NCBI GenBank assembly: GCA_943704525.1 | Contig: CALSCQ010000547.1 | Span: 1 to 20,789 of the forward strand | DNA: 20,789 nucleotides | Direction: 5' to 3' | Source of the DNA: Pigoraptor vietnamica | Lineage: Eukaryota; Opisthokonta; Filasterea | Part shown: piece by piece, positions 8,070-18,500 of the stretch | Layout: every line of letters begins with the position of its first letter | Numbering within the stretch: position 1 is the stretch's first letter | Program-made: the position numbers and the translations under genes | Notes under the pieces: generated by a model | The model's database searches: none | What the model saw: the letters and a program-made list of their open reading frames with translations, nothing else | Told to the model about the DNA's origin: nothing

Positions 8070-10470
8070 ATGTTGCCTCTAATCGCCCGATGTGGCAGCG
8101 CCGCTGTGCGTGGGTGTGCCCCCAAGACGCCTGCCATCCTGGCCGCGAGGGCGCTTTCGGTGGAGGCGGGCGGCGATGTGCACGCGCGTCTCGAGGACTT
8201 CTACGATGTGGTCATAGTGGGCAGCGGAATGGTCGGCGGGGCGGCTGCGTGCGCGCTTGGTGAGGCGACGGGGGATGGTGCGAACGACGCGCGTACTTTG
8301 GCTACATGCGCTTACGAACACGCACGCAGGTGGCAATGCGACACTCTCGGAACACAGAATTCTTCTGCTTGAGGGCGGACCGCGACGGCCCTATGCGCCG
8401 GTGCGCGGCAAGTACTCGAACCGCGTGTCTGCCGTGTCGCTTGCGAACGCAACTTTCCTGCGAGGTGCGTGGGCCGTCACATGTGATCATGATGCTGTGC
8501 GAGTGCTTACGTGGCTGCCCCAGACTGCGGCGCGTGGGGTGAGATCGAGGCTGCGGGTCGCTGCCACCCGTTTGAGAACATGAGGGTTGGTGTCGGCGAT
8601 CCGCGTTCCGCACAAAACGCAGCGCACGCGCGCGCACATGCACGTCTCCGCACACTTGCCGCCCCTCTGCGGCATGCGACTTACGCATTGCACGTCTGCA
8701 GGTATGGGACGGCGTGAGCGACGCGGCCGTTGCATTCGACGCCGCCGCCGACACACCGGGCGACCCGATGGGCTATCTCGTGGAGAACGACGCCATCCAG
8801 GCGGCGACCATGGCGCGCGCAGGCAGCCTCCCAAACGTCACGGTGGCGTACGACGCGCCCGTGTCGGCCGTGTCGCTGCCCCGCCCGGCGCACGGCGGCC
8901 ATCAGGTGCTTGCAGAGCGCTGTATGTTAGTGGCACATGAGAACGAGGGCTGATGTCACCCTGACGCAGTTTGAGGACGAGTGGGCCGAAGTGACCGTGG
9001 GAGGACGGCGGGTGCAGACGCGGCTGTTGGTGAGTGGTGTTTGCTGTACGTGGGCAAAGCTCGTGCGCACCGTGCGCCCGCTGACGGCGCCCCCTAATTC
9101 CATATTCGACCAGATTGCGGCCGACGGACCGAACTCGTTTGTGCGGCGGAGCACCGACATCGAGTCGCTCGCGTGGGATTACGACCAGGCGGCCGTGGTT
9201 GCGACGCTCGCGGTGTCCCTGCCCGCGAACGCGCGCAACGGCACCGCGTGGCAGCGCTTCCTTCCGACGGGCCCCATCGCACTACTCCCCGTGAGTGATG
9301 TACATCGTCCTCAGCCAGCGTGCAAGCGACAGCCGCTGACGCACATGCGCGTGCAATCAAACACTTTGTCTCGAGTGCCATTGACCATCGACGCATTTTT
9401 CAGCTGTCCGACACGGTGTGCTCGCTGGTTTGGTCAACGTCGCGCACGGCGGCAAAGTCTCTTCTTGCTCTCTCCGACGCCGCCTTCGCCGACGAGGTGC
9501 AGCGCGCATTCTCGTCGCCCGCAGACACAGTGCTCGGCGTGCGTCCTGGCGTTCTTTCGGGCGCTTTGGGGGTGCTTGGGGAAGTGGCCGGCAATCTCGC
9601 GCAGGTCGCCGGCAGCACGCTGTTTCAGTCGGTAGCGCGCAGCGCGCTTTCGGCTGTCGGCATTGCTCAGCGCCCGTCGCAGGCGCAGTACGAGGATGAG
9701 CTTCATCCCCGCCAACAGATCCCGCCGATTGTGTCGTGCGAAGCGAAGAGCAGAGCGTCGTTTCCGCTCTCTTTCAGCCACGCAACGCACTACGTGCGGC
9801 ACCGGTTAGCACTGATCGGGTGAGTGGTGCGTGTTGCCTCTGCTAGTGTCTCGTCTTGCTGAATGACATGGACGTGCGTGCGACTGCCGCAGGGACGCTG
9901 CGCACCGCGTGCACCCACTCGCTGGCCAGGGCGTCAACCTTGGCTTTGGCGATGCGCGGGAAATTGCCGCAAATGTCGCCGAGAGTGTGGCCGAGGGACA
10001 GGACATTGGTGCGTCCTCACTGTCTCAACGATACTAGACTCACGTGCCTGTTGGCCGACTCAATTCTCTATCATTGTGCTCACACTTGCCTGTTCGACAG
10101 GCGCGCTCCACCGGCTGTTTCGGTACGAAACGGCGCGTCAGCGCGCGAATCTGCCCATCATGGCCGCCACAGACGCCCTCAAGCGCCTCTTCTCGACCGA
10201 CTTCCCTCCAACTGTCTTGGCGCGCTCGTTTGGGTTCAGTCTCACAAACGCAGCGGACCCGGTCAAGGTACGTGCACGGCCTTCTCAATGCTTCGTCGTG
10301 CGACTCTCAGCTCTCGTGCATCCCACTTCCCTCCCAAATGCCGTGCGTGCGACCACATTCCTCAGACAGCCGCCCATGCATTGCCAGCAACTGAACTCAA
10401 GGCAAACCGTACATTCTGACACGCTCAATCGCAGCGCAAGATCGTGCGGCACGCCATGTTTGGCGAGTGA
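8070..10470 (+). CDS. COQ6: Ubiquinone biosynthesis monooxygenase COQ6, mitochondrial
   Basis: FAD-dependent monooxygenase that hydroxylates the C5 position of the benzoquinone ring in coenzyme Q synthesis, on the matrix face of the inner mitochondrial membrane. Exons: 8070-8259, 8330-8464, 8524-8585, 8702-8905, 8970-9029, 9114-9290, 9404-9819, 9893-10008, 10101-10267, 10435-10470, giving 520 residues. Residues 1-40 are rich in Arg/Ala, as in a mitochondrial presequence. Then come [20 protein letters not shown] (ADP-binding GxGxxG at 51-56), [35 protein letters not shown] and the second FAD motif [16 protein letters not shown] (about 415-430), then [12 protein letters not shown]. The exon 9404-9819 carries a longer loop than animal COQ6, mostly Ala/Gly/Val-rich. 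The donor at 8906 was chosen because it alone keeps phase with the acceptor at 8969. A better-looking GTATGT at 8922 would give a stop. The gene converges on CCT4 with 65 bases between stops. Confidence 0.95.
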
Positions 10471-10497
10471 CGTTCGCCGTGGCAACATCAATACAAA

Positions 10498-10513
10498 GCG
10501 GCGCCGGCGCCGC
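10498..10513. terminator. 16-base perfect GC palindrome between COQ6 and CCT4
   Basis: GCGGCGCCGGCGCCGC is its own reverse complement. It lies in the 65-base gap between two convergent stop codons. It could form a compact hairpin in either transcript. A role in ending transcription is inference only. Confidence 0.4.
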
Positions 10514-10535
10514 CAGAACCAGAACATGTTCGTCC

Positions 10536-10811
10536 TTAGCGAGTTCCAACCTGCAACACACAGAGTCATAGTCAGCAAGGACAACAAAACATGGCACGTC
10601 GTGCACGCCAACGCACTGTCGCAGCCACAACGCGTCGCAGAAAAACTCACAATGTCGTCAATCTTGAGGATCGACCGCACCGTCTCGGACGCGAGCGTGA
10701 TTGCGCTGGTGCACACGAGGAGCGGCTGGATCACATTCTCCTCCAGGATGTTCGTGATCGTGCCCTGCGGACCCATCCGCGTTGGCGTCAAACAACGCAG
10801 CCACAACAATG

Positions 10812-10887
<76 letters not shown>

Positions 10888-13035
10888 GAAGGCAAAGAGA
10901 AAGGAGAAGAGATGAACGGACCAAGTCGCGGCACCCTGGCCAACGCACCTTCCGCACGTTGATCCCAGCCATCTTCTCGCCCTGCGCGTGCTTGTTGCGC
11001 AGCTCCGTCACAACGCCAATCGGATTGAGACCGGCGTTCTCGGCGAGCGTGTACGGCACCACCTCGAGCGCCTCGGCAAACGCGCGCACGCAGTAGGCCT
11101 CCATGCCGCCGAGCGTCTGCGCGTACTGGCCGAGCTCCACGGCGACTTGCGTCTCAGGGGCGCCACCACCGGCAATCAGAGCCCTGCCAATTCGACAGTG
11201 CGAGAGGTGAGCCAAGGAAAAGTGACGCAACGAAATGGACGCAAGAGGGAACGTGAATGCAAGGGAAACGGGCGAAAGGTGCACGCGGTCAAAACGCACC
11301 GCTTCTTGACGAGGCACCGGATGACGCAGAGTGCGTCGTGGATCGAGCGGTGGGCCTCCTCGAGAACGAGCTTGTTCGACCCGCGCACGACAATCGAGAC
11401 CGTGTGGGCGCCGGGGGGAACGCCCGTGACCTTGACAATCTTGGCCTCGCCGGCCGTCACCTCCTCCACGAGCTCCGCAGTGCCGAGCTTGTCGGGGGTG
11501 AAGTGGTCCGCCGAAGCAATCGGGCGGCAGCCGAGCGTCTGCGAAGAGGGAGCAATGTCAGCACTGAATACAAGAGGGCAAGAGAGAGGATGCCCTGACT
11601 GCGGCGGCCTTGGAAATCCGCCGGGCGAAACAACATCGGCATCCCTACGGCCACGCACTCTCTCCGAGGCAATGGCATGCATGCACCGGCCACCCTCCCA
11701 TCCATTCAACGCACCTTGCAGATGAATTCGACCTCGTCGCGCTCAATCTCGGTGATGACCATGATCTTCATCTTGGCAAGGAAGTGGAGCGCGAGGTCGT
11801 TGACGGCGTCGCGCAGGATCGACTTTTGCACGAGGAGCACGTTGCACCCGGCCTTCTTGATCTTCTTCACCAGCTCGAGAATGTACTGGCGCTCCTCGCG
11901 GAGCACGCGGTCCATCTGAGAGTAGTCGCTCACAATCACAGTGTTCTCCATCTGCGACAGAGTGTGCGACAGGGAGTGTCAGACTCCCAGCCCACAGCCC
12001 GCCACGGCGCCATTCCACGGCAACACGCAGACGTTCCCAACCCCACATCACCTATCATAAAACGCCTTGCCGCAACGACCATCTCCACACACTCCCCTCC
12101 TCACTCGGAAGCACCGCCCGATTGCGACTAATCATCCCAACCATCACATCAGCATCCCCTCCCGAATCTCGCACATCCCGCACGGTGATGTCACCCACAT
12201 CTGTCTTCGGCGCCGAGAGGCAGAACTGGATGAGGCCGATCTTGGCCTTCTCCTGGCGCGTCACGCCACCAGCGACGTGCGCAACCCTCTGTGTAAAGAC
12301 GAGACCGTCCACGAGCTCGCAGTCCTCGATGGTGCCGCCGAGCTTCTTCACCACGCGAATGTCGCGGAGGTCGACGTTGGTCGCCGACTTGGGGTCAATG
12401 ACGTGGAGCACCGCATCGACCGCAATCGGCGCAAGCAGGTTCGAATACTGGGACACGACCTGCAGATCCATGAAAGATTAAGCATCGCGACATCCCCATG
12501 GTACCACACTACAACCGAACACGAGAACGACTGGTTCTTCCCCAACCTTCGAGTTAAGCGACGTCGTGGCGCTCTTGAGCAGCGAATCGCGATCGCTGAG
12601 CTCAACGGGGAGCGACATGCGCGTAAGGATCTCCACGGCCTTATCGACGGCGAGCTGGAAGGACTCCGAGATGGTCGTCGGGTGGATGCCCTTGTCGAGC
12701 AGCTTCTGGGCAGCGCTCAAGAGGGCGCCGCAAATCACAACGACCGACGTCGTGCCGTCGCCGGCCTCGACGTCCTGCGCCTTGGACAGCTCGACGAGCA
12801 TCTTCGCGGCGGGGTGCAAGACCTGCATCTGCTTCAGAATGGTCGCGCCGTCGTTTGTGATGGTGACCTCCCCGTTGGGGGCCTGGATCATCTTGTCCAT
12901 TCCCTTGGGGCCGAGGCTGGTGCGGATGGCATCCGCAACGCCCTTCGCCGCCGTAATGTTGCTCGCGCGCACCTCATCGGGCTTCTCGCGATCCTTGAAG
13001 GTCGCCTTGCTCACAGGCGCTCCACCCTCGACCAT
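10536..13035 (-). CDS. CCT4: T-complex protein 1 subunit delta (CCT4)
   Basis: Subunit of the cytosolic TRiC/CCT chaperonin, an ATP-driven double ring that folds actin, tubulin and other proteins. Exons in coding order: 13035-12547, 12459-12199, 11951-11715, 11538-11300, 11183-10949, 10764-10651, 10550-10536, giving 529 residues. Near-identical to known CCT4 over long stretches: [31 protein letters not shown], the nucleotide-binding [52 protein letters not shown] and [13 protein letters not shown]. The delta-specific ending KIDDIVGTR is completed only by a 15-base last exon (GTT GGA ACT CGC TAA). The start is the ATG at 13035 (context AAAATGG). The frame stays open to a GTG at 13050 but has no earlier ATG. 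One intron contains a long CA/TG microsatellite. No frameshift or missing catalytic residue was seen. Confidence 0.97.
10813..10887. repeat. (AC)n microsatellite in a CCT4 intron
   Basis: About 75 bases of AC dinucleotide repeat (TG on the CCT4 sense strand), interrupted once by AT at 10859-10860. It lies in the CCT4 intron 10765-10948, so it does not touch coding sequence. Confidence 0.95.
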
Positions 13036-14156
13036 TTTCGCAAAGGGCACGAAGCCACCGACTCAAACAAAGAGAAACGGCAAAAAACAAAGTCACAGAC
13101 TCAGAGACAAAATCCGCCTGCGAAAGAGGGATGCGCCAGTTGAGCAAGGGTGCAGACACAAAAAAGCCAGGCAGTGGTGCCCTGTCACAAAGAAAATCGG
13201 CGCCGGTTTCGACTCATCGCAAAATAACACAGAAGACAGGACAGCGCATCTGCGCCCTGAATACTCCCATCGTCACTCACTCACCCGCACACAAGGCAAC
13301 AAGAACGCGGATGCGGAAAGCACAGAGACGGGATGTTGTAGTGCGCGCGGGGGGTGCGATGAAGGCTCGGATGGTCCGATGGTGGGGGATGAAGCACAGA
13401 GAGAGAGAGATGCAACAGAGGCAAAAGCGAACAGTACTGCGCAAATTCCAGCTGAGCGACTGGTGTGATATCGTAAGGCACAAGACGGACCATACAAATT
13501 ATATAGCAGACTAAAGAGCTAGTGTTAATTTGAATTTGTATCGTCTGAGTCAAAATTTCACCAAAATGCGCAACAAGAATGTGACGAAAAGTAGAAAATT
13601 CCAAGACTTCAAGACATATACAGACGTCATTGTGACGTGTATTGATGTGTCGCTGTTTTCAAGATGCGGACCACATCGATACGCACAACGAGCATCTACA
13701 CTCGATAAAAGAGCTGTGACTCTCAAACACTGTGTTCCCCTTTATTATTCGTGCACGAGACTTCTCAAGGGTTACGAAGGACGTTGCATGACGACACCGC
13801 CGCCGAAGCAGCTTGCCCTACACATCACTCTGACGACTGGAATCAAAGCATGAAGCCACAAACAGTTTCGTGCAATGAGCGTTGCTTATCATCGTTGACA
13901 GCAACATATCAGACAGCGTAATAATGGCTTAGTGCTTGTGCATGGAAAGTAAAAAGATGCGTCTCAGTGGATCATGTTGGGCCACAGAATGAGTCATCCG
14001 GGGTGGGTGTGAAGTGGACACACACAGGGTGTCACACCGAGTGAGGAGATTGCATCTACAACAGTATTCGTACCCCGTTGTTTACCCACCAGAGTCGGAG
14101 ACGACGTGAAGGCGCTGGTCATGCACGCCCACTAGCCTGTTCTCGGAAGACACAAT
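13036..14156. other. Divergent intergenic region with AT-rich core
   Basis: These 1121 bases separate the divergent starts of CCT4 and the 14157 gene and must hold both promoters. The outer parts are GC-rich. About 13480-13980 is clearly richer in A and T than anywhere else in the window. Within it I see an imperfect hairpin (13484-13545), an inverted pair of CRE-like half sites, ACGTCA/TGACGT, at 13624-13638, and further right a 7-base inverted repeat (14006-14012 with 14032-14038). Open frames here, such as 13530-13853 on the plus strand, lack protein-like composition or recognisable motifs. I found no tRNA, 5S or spliceosomal RNA signature. Confidence 0.55.
13484..13545. repeat. Imperfect inverted repeat in the AT-rich island
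   Basis: ATACAAATT (13492-13500) pairs with AATTTGTAT (13533-13541). Flanking GACG (13484-13487) pairs with CGTC (13542-13545) if four bases are bulged. This gives a 13-base-pair hairpin with a 32-base loop. Function unknown. Confidence 0.6.
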
Positions 14157-15191
14157 ATGTTGCAAATGCTCGGCGCGTGCGCTCGCCGGGTGCCCGTCCA
14201 CCTTCGGGTGCACGTGCGGCCCACGCCTTCGTTGGCCCTCGTGCGCCATGGAATCCCTCGACTTGCGGTTCGATACCCGGCGACCCAGCTGAGCCCCGCG
14301 CCGCGCTTCGTGCAGACGCTGGCGGATGCCACGAAGAGTGCGGACAAGCTCGCTCACAAGACAATAGACCGCATCCACGAAATCGACGAGAAGCTGCGCT
14401 TTCGAGGGTACTCGACGCTGAAGATTGGGCTTGCGTTGATGGGCGCGGGGGCGCTGTACGTGTACATCTTCAAGGAGGACATCAAGACGAACTTGTCGAC
14501 CGAAGTTGCGGACGTTGCGAGTCGCTCTCTCGGCGACGAGAGCGTCGTGCAGCGCGCTGAGGAGGTGTCCAAGACAGTGCTGCAGCAAGTCATCAAGGAC
14601 CCGAGCACACTCGCGAACGCGTCGAACTTTGTCGTGCAGATATCGCAGGAGCCCACGACGCAGGCGGCCCTCGTGGTGCTGCTGAAGAACGTGCTCGCGG
14701 ACCCGGAGGCGATGGCGCGCGTCAACGAATTTGCGCAGCGCGTCGTGGCCGACCTGCTCAAGGACCCGGCGACGATGGCGCGGACGGTCGAGTTCGTGCA
14801 GAGCCTCATGGATCAGGAGGGCACGAAGGCGTCGCTGTCGGCGCTGTTCCGGTGGCTGCTCACCGACCCTGCGTTCCAGGAGACGGCGTCGCAGATGCTC
14901 AAGGACGTGATCTCGACGCAGACGGTGGTGGACCAGGCGACGGTCCTCGCCACGCAGGTGACGCATTCGATTCTCGACGACCAGAACGTGCAGAGCCACG
15001 CGCAGTCGTTTGTGTCGCACGTGCTCACGGACGAGGCCATCTACAAGCAAGGGGGCGATGCGATCTGGGAGGCCATCAAGTACTCGGTGACGCCGACGTG
15101 GCTTGGCGGGGACAACAAGAACGGTCCCCAGTCGCCCACCCAGTCGCACGACATTCTGCCGCCAAACGCCAAGGTTATGTCGGACACGTGA
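14157..15191 (+). CDS. Predicted mitochondrial membrane protein with DP-type helical repeats, unknown family
   Basis: Intronless, 344 residues, family not recognised. The first 56 residues contain no Asp or Glu and many Arg (MLQMLGACARRVPVHLRV), as in a mitochondrial presequence. One hydrophobic segment, about 89-105 (LKIGLALMGAGALYVYIF), looks like a single membrane span. Residues about 140-305 form repeated amphipathic helices of roughly 18 residues. Each has a pattern such as VLADPEAMARVNEFAQRV or LLKDPATMARTVEFVQSL, with Asp-Pro or a close variant starting the helix at about 148, 182, 203 and 237 and weaker ones at 165, 274 and 292. The tail is polar (GGDNKNGPQSP). One reading is an inner-membrane protein with a soluble alpha-solenoid, but the side of the membrane and the role are unknown. 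G/C-rich third positions and the long clean frame support it as a real gene. Confidence 0.82.
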   Translation: MLQMLGACARRVPVHLRVHVRPTPSLALVRHGIPRLAVRYPATQLSPAPRFVQTLADATKSADKLAHKTIDRIHEIDEKLRFRGYSTLKIGLALMGAGALYVYIFKEDIKTNLSTEVADVASRSLGDESVVQRAEEVSKTVLQQVIKDPSTLANASNFVVQISQEPTTQAALVVLLKNVLADPEAMARVNEFAQRVVADLLKDPATMARTVEFVQSLMDQEGTKASLSALFRWLLTDPAFQETASQMLKDVISTQTVVDQATVLATQVTHSILDDQNVQSHAQSFVSHVLTDEAIYKQGGDAIWEAIKYSVTPTWLGGDNKNGPQSPTQSHDILPPNAKVMSDT

Positions 15192-15509
15192 GCGCGCGTG
15201 TGAGCGCGGAACTGGGTCAACGTTCCGTTTTGCGTGCGGTGCCTTGTCGTGCAGTTCGCCGTGGGGGCGCTAATTGCAGCGGAGGCACGCATGGATAGGG
15301 ATGGCTGGTGTATGAGAGAGGGGTTGTACATTCGCTGCGCACGCGTGCGCGTTCGTTCTATTGCTCATCTTTAACCCAATGTAACTCCACGAACAAAACG
15401 TTGAAGGCACGCCCTTGAACAGAGGGCGAACTGTAGTTAGGACTTTTTAAAGGCACACGCAACGCATCACGCACACGACACACGAGCCGCACGCACGCCA
15501 CGCCGTTCT
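15192..15509. other. Convergent gap between the repeat protein and ELAPOR-like genes
   Basis: These 318 bases hold both 3' ends. No canonical AATAAA was found for either gene. A perfect 14-base palindrome GCGCACGCGTGCGC lies at 15337-15350. A TTTTTAAAG stretch occurs near 15446. No other gene is apparent. Confidence 0.55.
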
Positions 15510-18500
15510 TCAGTGCTCGTCAATGTCGTCCAGGCCCAACCCCAGGCTGTGGTTGTCGTTGTCCTGGTCGAGGTCGGCCATTTCGGTGTTCTGTCCAAGC
15601 GTCTGCAAGCAAAAAAGTGCGCAAATCAACGAACGCCTCAGAGATGCAAGTTGAGTAGGGAGACGAGGGAGGCTCAGCACAAGGGACACATAATGCAGAC
15701 TACGCAGCGCACCTTGTAGTATTTGTATCGGAGGACGCGGTGCTTGTACCAGAAGAAACCAGCGACGCCGACGAGGGCGAGGAAGCAAACACCCGCCACG
15801 ACAATGGCGGGAATGGGCACGGTGGCACCTGAGGGAGGCGGCACTGCGCGTGACGAGTTCAGCACCAGCACGTAGCGTCAGCCATCAAGAGTTCAACCTG
15901 CGAATTAAACGTGCGCATGGAAACTTACACTCCAACACCGCGACCACGATGCCGTAGGTTCGCTGCGTCCCGTCCTCCGCCGTCAGCCGCAGCGGGATCG
16001 TGTTGTTGCCGCCATGCACCGAGAACACAGCAGCAACACCACCGGAGAGCACTCGGCCCAACACGTCGATGCGCGTGGTGGGATCGCGCGCCCCTACGAG
16101 GACAGTAACTTGCGCAGTACCCGCAGCAAGTGGGCCGATGAAGACGACGCCGGCGTCGCTGTTCGATCCCGCGACAAACGTAGAGTCGAATGAGGACGCA
16201 TTCACAACCACTGGGCCCACGGTGAGGCTCGAAATCGTGTCTGGGGCGTCAAGAGGATATGGTGTCAACAACAACAGCGGACACCACAGGCCCGAGGACC
16301 TACACTGCGCCTGAACACTCACTGTCGCATGATACGGATCCTTCGGCGCCTGGCTTCGTCCCGCCCCAGCACGCTCGCACGGCGGAATAGAGGCGCTGTC
16401 GGCGACCGTCGGTGCATGCTCCGAGTTCTGGGCGGAAGTCCACGGTCGTGCACAAGGCTGTGGGACAAATTGAAGATGCATTAATTGCCGGCGCAATCGA
16501 TGCATGCACACACGCACATAATATAAACGGCACAGGTGGACACTCACGACAGGCGTACATCGACCGCCAGACAAAGTGGTATCGGCAGCTTCGCGGCGGG
16601 TGTTCTGCCGTGTTGTTCTCTATCGGCATGGGCATCCCTGCGAGAGACAGTGCGTCAGACGGAGAAAACCGAAGTAGCGGAAGCACAACCGGACTCACCT
16701 ACGCCAGCATCGAGGTCGCACAGGAATGTGACATTCGTCTCACGCGGCTGCGGCACATTTCCGTAGGAGCTAGCGCAGCCCTTGTCGCCGTTTGACAGGC
16801 GCATGAGCAGCCCACTGCGGTCCGTGATCTGGTCCACGGGCGCGTGCGAGTGTCCAGAGCCCGTCGAAAAACCGTTGTCCAGAATGTCGGCGTCGTCGGT
16901 GAGCGGCAGCAGGGACAGCACCGACCCCACGTCATACGCAAAGCCCTGGTTGAGCGACTCCTGGCACGCAAACGTCATGACCGGCTCGCCTTGCGCGTTG
17001 AAACAGCTCGTGTTCGAGTGGCGGTGCGTGCAGACGTTGATCCAGAAGCGCCGGTCGCCCTCGGTGCCGGCAAAGTGCATGTTGACGGGATCGGACAAGG
17101 GGCTCAGATCGTACACGACGCCCGGCGAGACAATCAGGCGGCAGTCGGTTGCGCAGTCCGTGCGGTTCGCAAGCGCCCACGTCCCGGGCCCACACCTGCA
17201 GCGTGAAAAACGACCATACACTTAGGCAATGCGTGTGAGGCGGTCGACAGGGGCACCTAGCAACCCACTTGAGGCACTCGGCACTGCCCTCCTTGCGCGA
17301 GAAGTAGCCATCGGCGCATGGTTCGCACTTTGCGCTCGCCTTGCCCGACCACGTGCCCGCAGGACACGGCGTGCACACCTCGGAGCCTTCCGGCGCAAAC
17401 GTGCCCGCGGGACACTCGGTGCAGCTGACGCCGCCCGTCTCCTCCATGCCGGTGACGTTGAGTCCGAAGATGCGCGCCTTCAGAGTCACGTGGCATGCGC
17501 ACGTCAGAACGTGATGGGGATGTCGACCAACAACCTCAGTTGCGCGTCAATGCAACGCTGCGATACAAGAGCACAGGCGCCATCCCACCTCGTAGGTCTC
17601 CTTGCGCGTGTTGTCCGCCTGGTGCATCTGGAACACGAGCATGTGGTTGTCGGGGAGGAGGTCCAGCGAGAAGCGGCGCGGCCTGTTCGGGTGGATGGGA
17701 TCGCCTTGCAGCGCAATCTCCGTGAAGTCGGTCGAGTTGATGTCCACAAATCGGAAGCTGCATGCCTGCTCAAGGCAAGGGAGAGCACGCGCAGTGAGAA
17801 TTCGCCGCTCAATGAGAACACGTGGAAACGCAGCACCCACGTCCTTGCCGGCCGACCCGCAGTGCAGCGTGTAGTCAAAGCTGACGGAACCGCCGTGAGG
17901 CAGCGACGCAGTGAAGTAGAGGGTCGAGTCAAACGACCCAAAGTAGATCCCAGAGCTGCGCAGATTCGAACGCGGATGTTGGCCTACAAACCCTTCACGC
18001 AAAAACTGCCCTCAAAATCAACGGAACGGGCAAGCATGCACGCACCTGGCATAAGCGCCCATCGGCGTCCATCCCGAGGCCGATCCCGGGCAATCGCCAG
18101 CGCAGAAGGCGTGGAAGAGCAACGAGGGCTTTTGCTCCCACCGCGTAATAAACAGGCCGTGGTCGGTCGACGTGCCCGCGCGGCACGTTGCGCACGAGCG
18201 AGCGTGCGGGTCCGTGTTGTACTTGCCAGGTGGACAGAATTTGCACGTGGGATCAACGGTCGCGTTCGAAACGTCGAGGTATTGCCCAAGCTCGCACGCG
18301 CAGGGGAGGTTCTCGTCATCGATGGTCAGCTGCGGCAGTGGATAGTTGCGATCGTCGCAGAGAATGCGAGGGCTCTCGGGAGGCTTGATCGCACTGAGGG
18401 AGACTGAGACGTGAGAAGGGGCCTTAAAAAAATGGCCACCACACGGTTGCGTACCTGTAGTACCGAGACCGCACAGGGTTACCGGCGCCCAGCGAGGCCT

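Noticed and set aside
8922-8969. COQ6 donor GTATGT at 8922
   Set aside because: It looks like a strong donor, but joining it to the acceptor at 8969 gives a stop at once and an intron of only 48 bases. The donor at 8906 keeps the frame.
11952-12198. C/D snoRNA in the 247-base CCT4 intron (GTGATGT and CTGA strings on the sense strand)
   Set aside because: The C box is imperfect, there is no terminal stem next to the boxes, and the GGGAGT/ACTCCC hairpin surrounds the CTGA itself.
12430-12450. tRNA B-box-like GGTTCGAAT in CCT4, and similar GGTTCGA strings near 4737 and 14268
   Set aside because: No matching T-stem, acceptor stem or A box around them. Those at 12438 and 14268 are coding sequence.
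12067-13468. Plus-strand frames of 300-358 residues opposite CCT4
   Set aside because: They are antisense shadows. The minus strand encodes near-identical CCT4 sequence with consistent splice sites.
13530-13853. Possible 107-residue gene in the AT-rich island
   Set aside because: Composition follows the local AT bias, there is no motif or second-exon continuation, and a frame of this length is expected by chance where stop codons are only mildly frequent.
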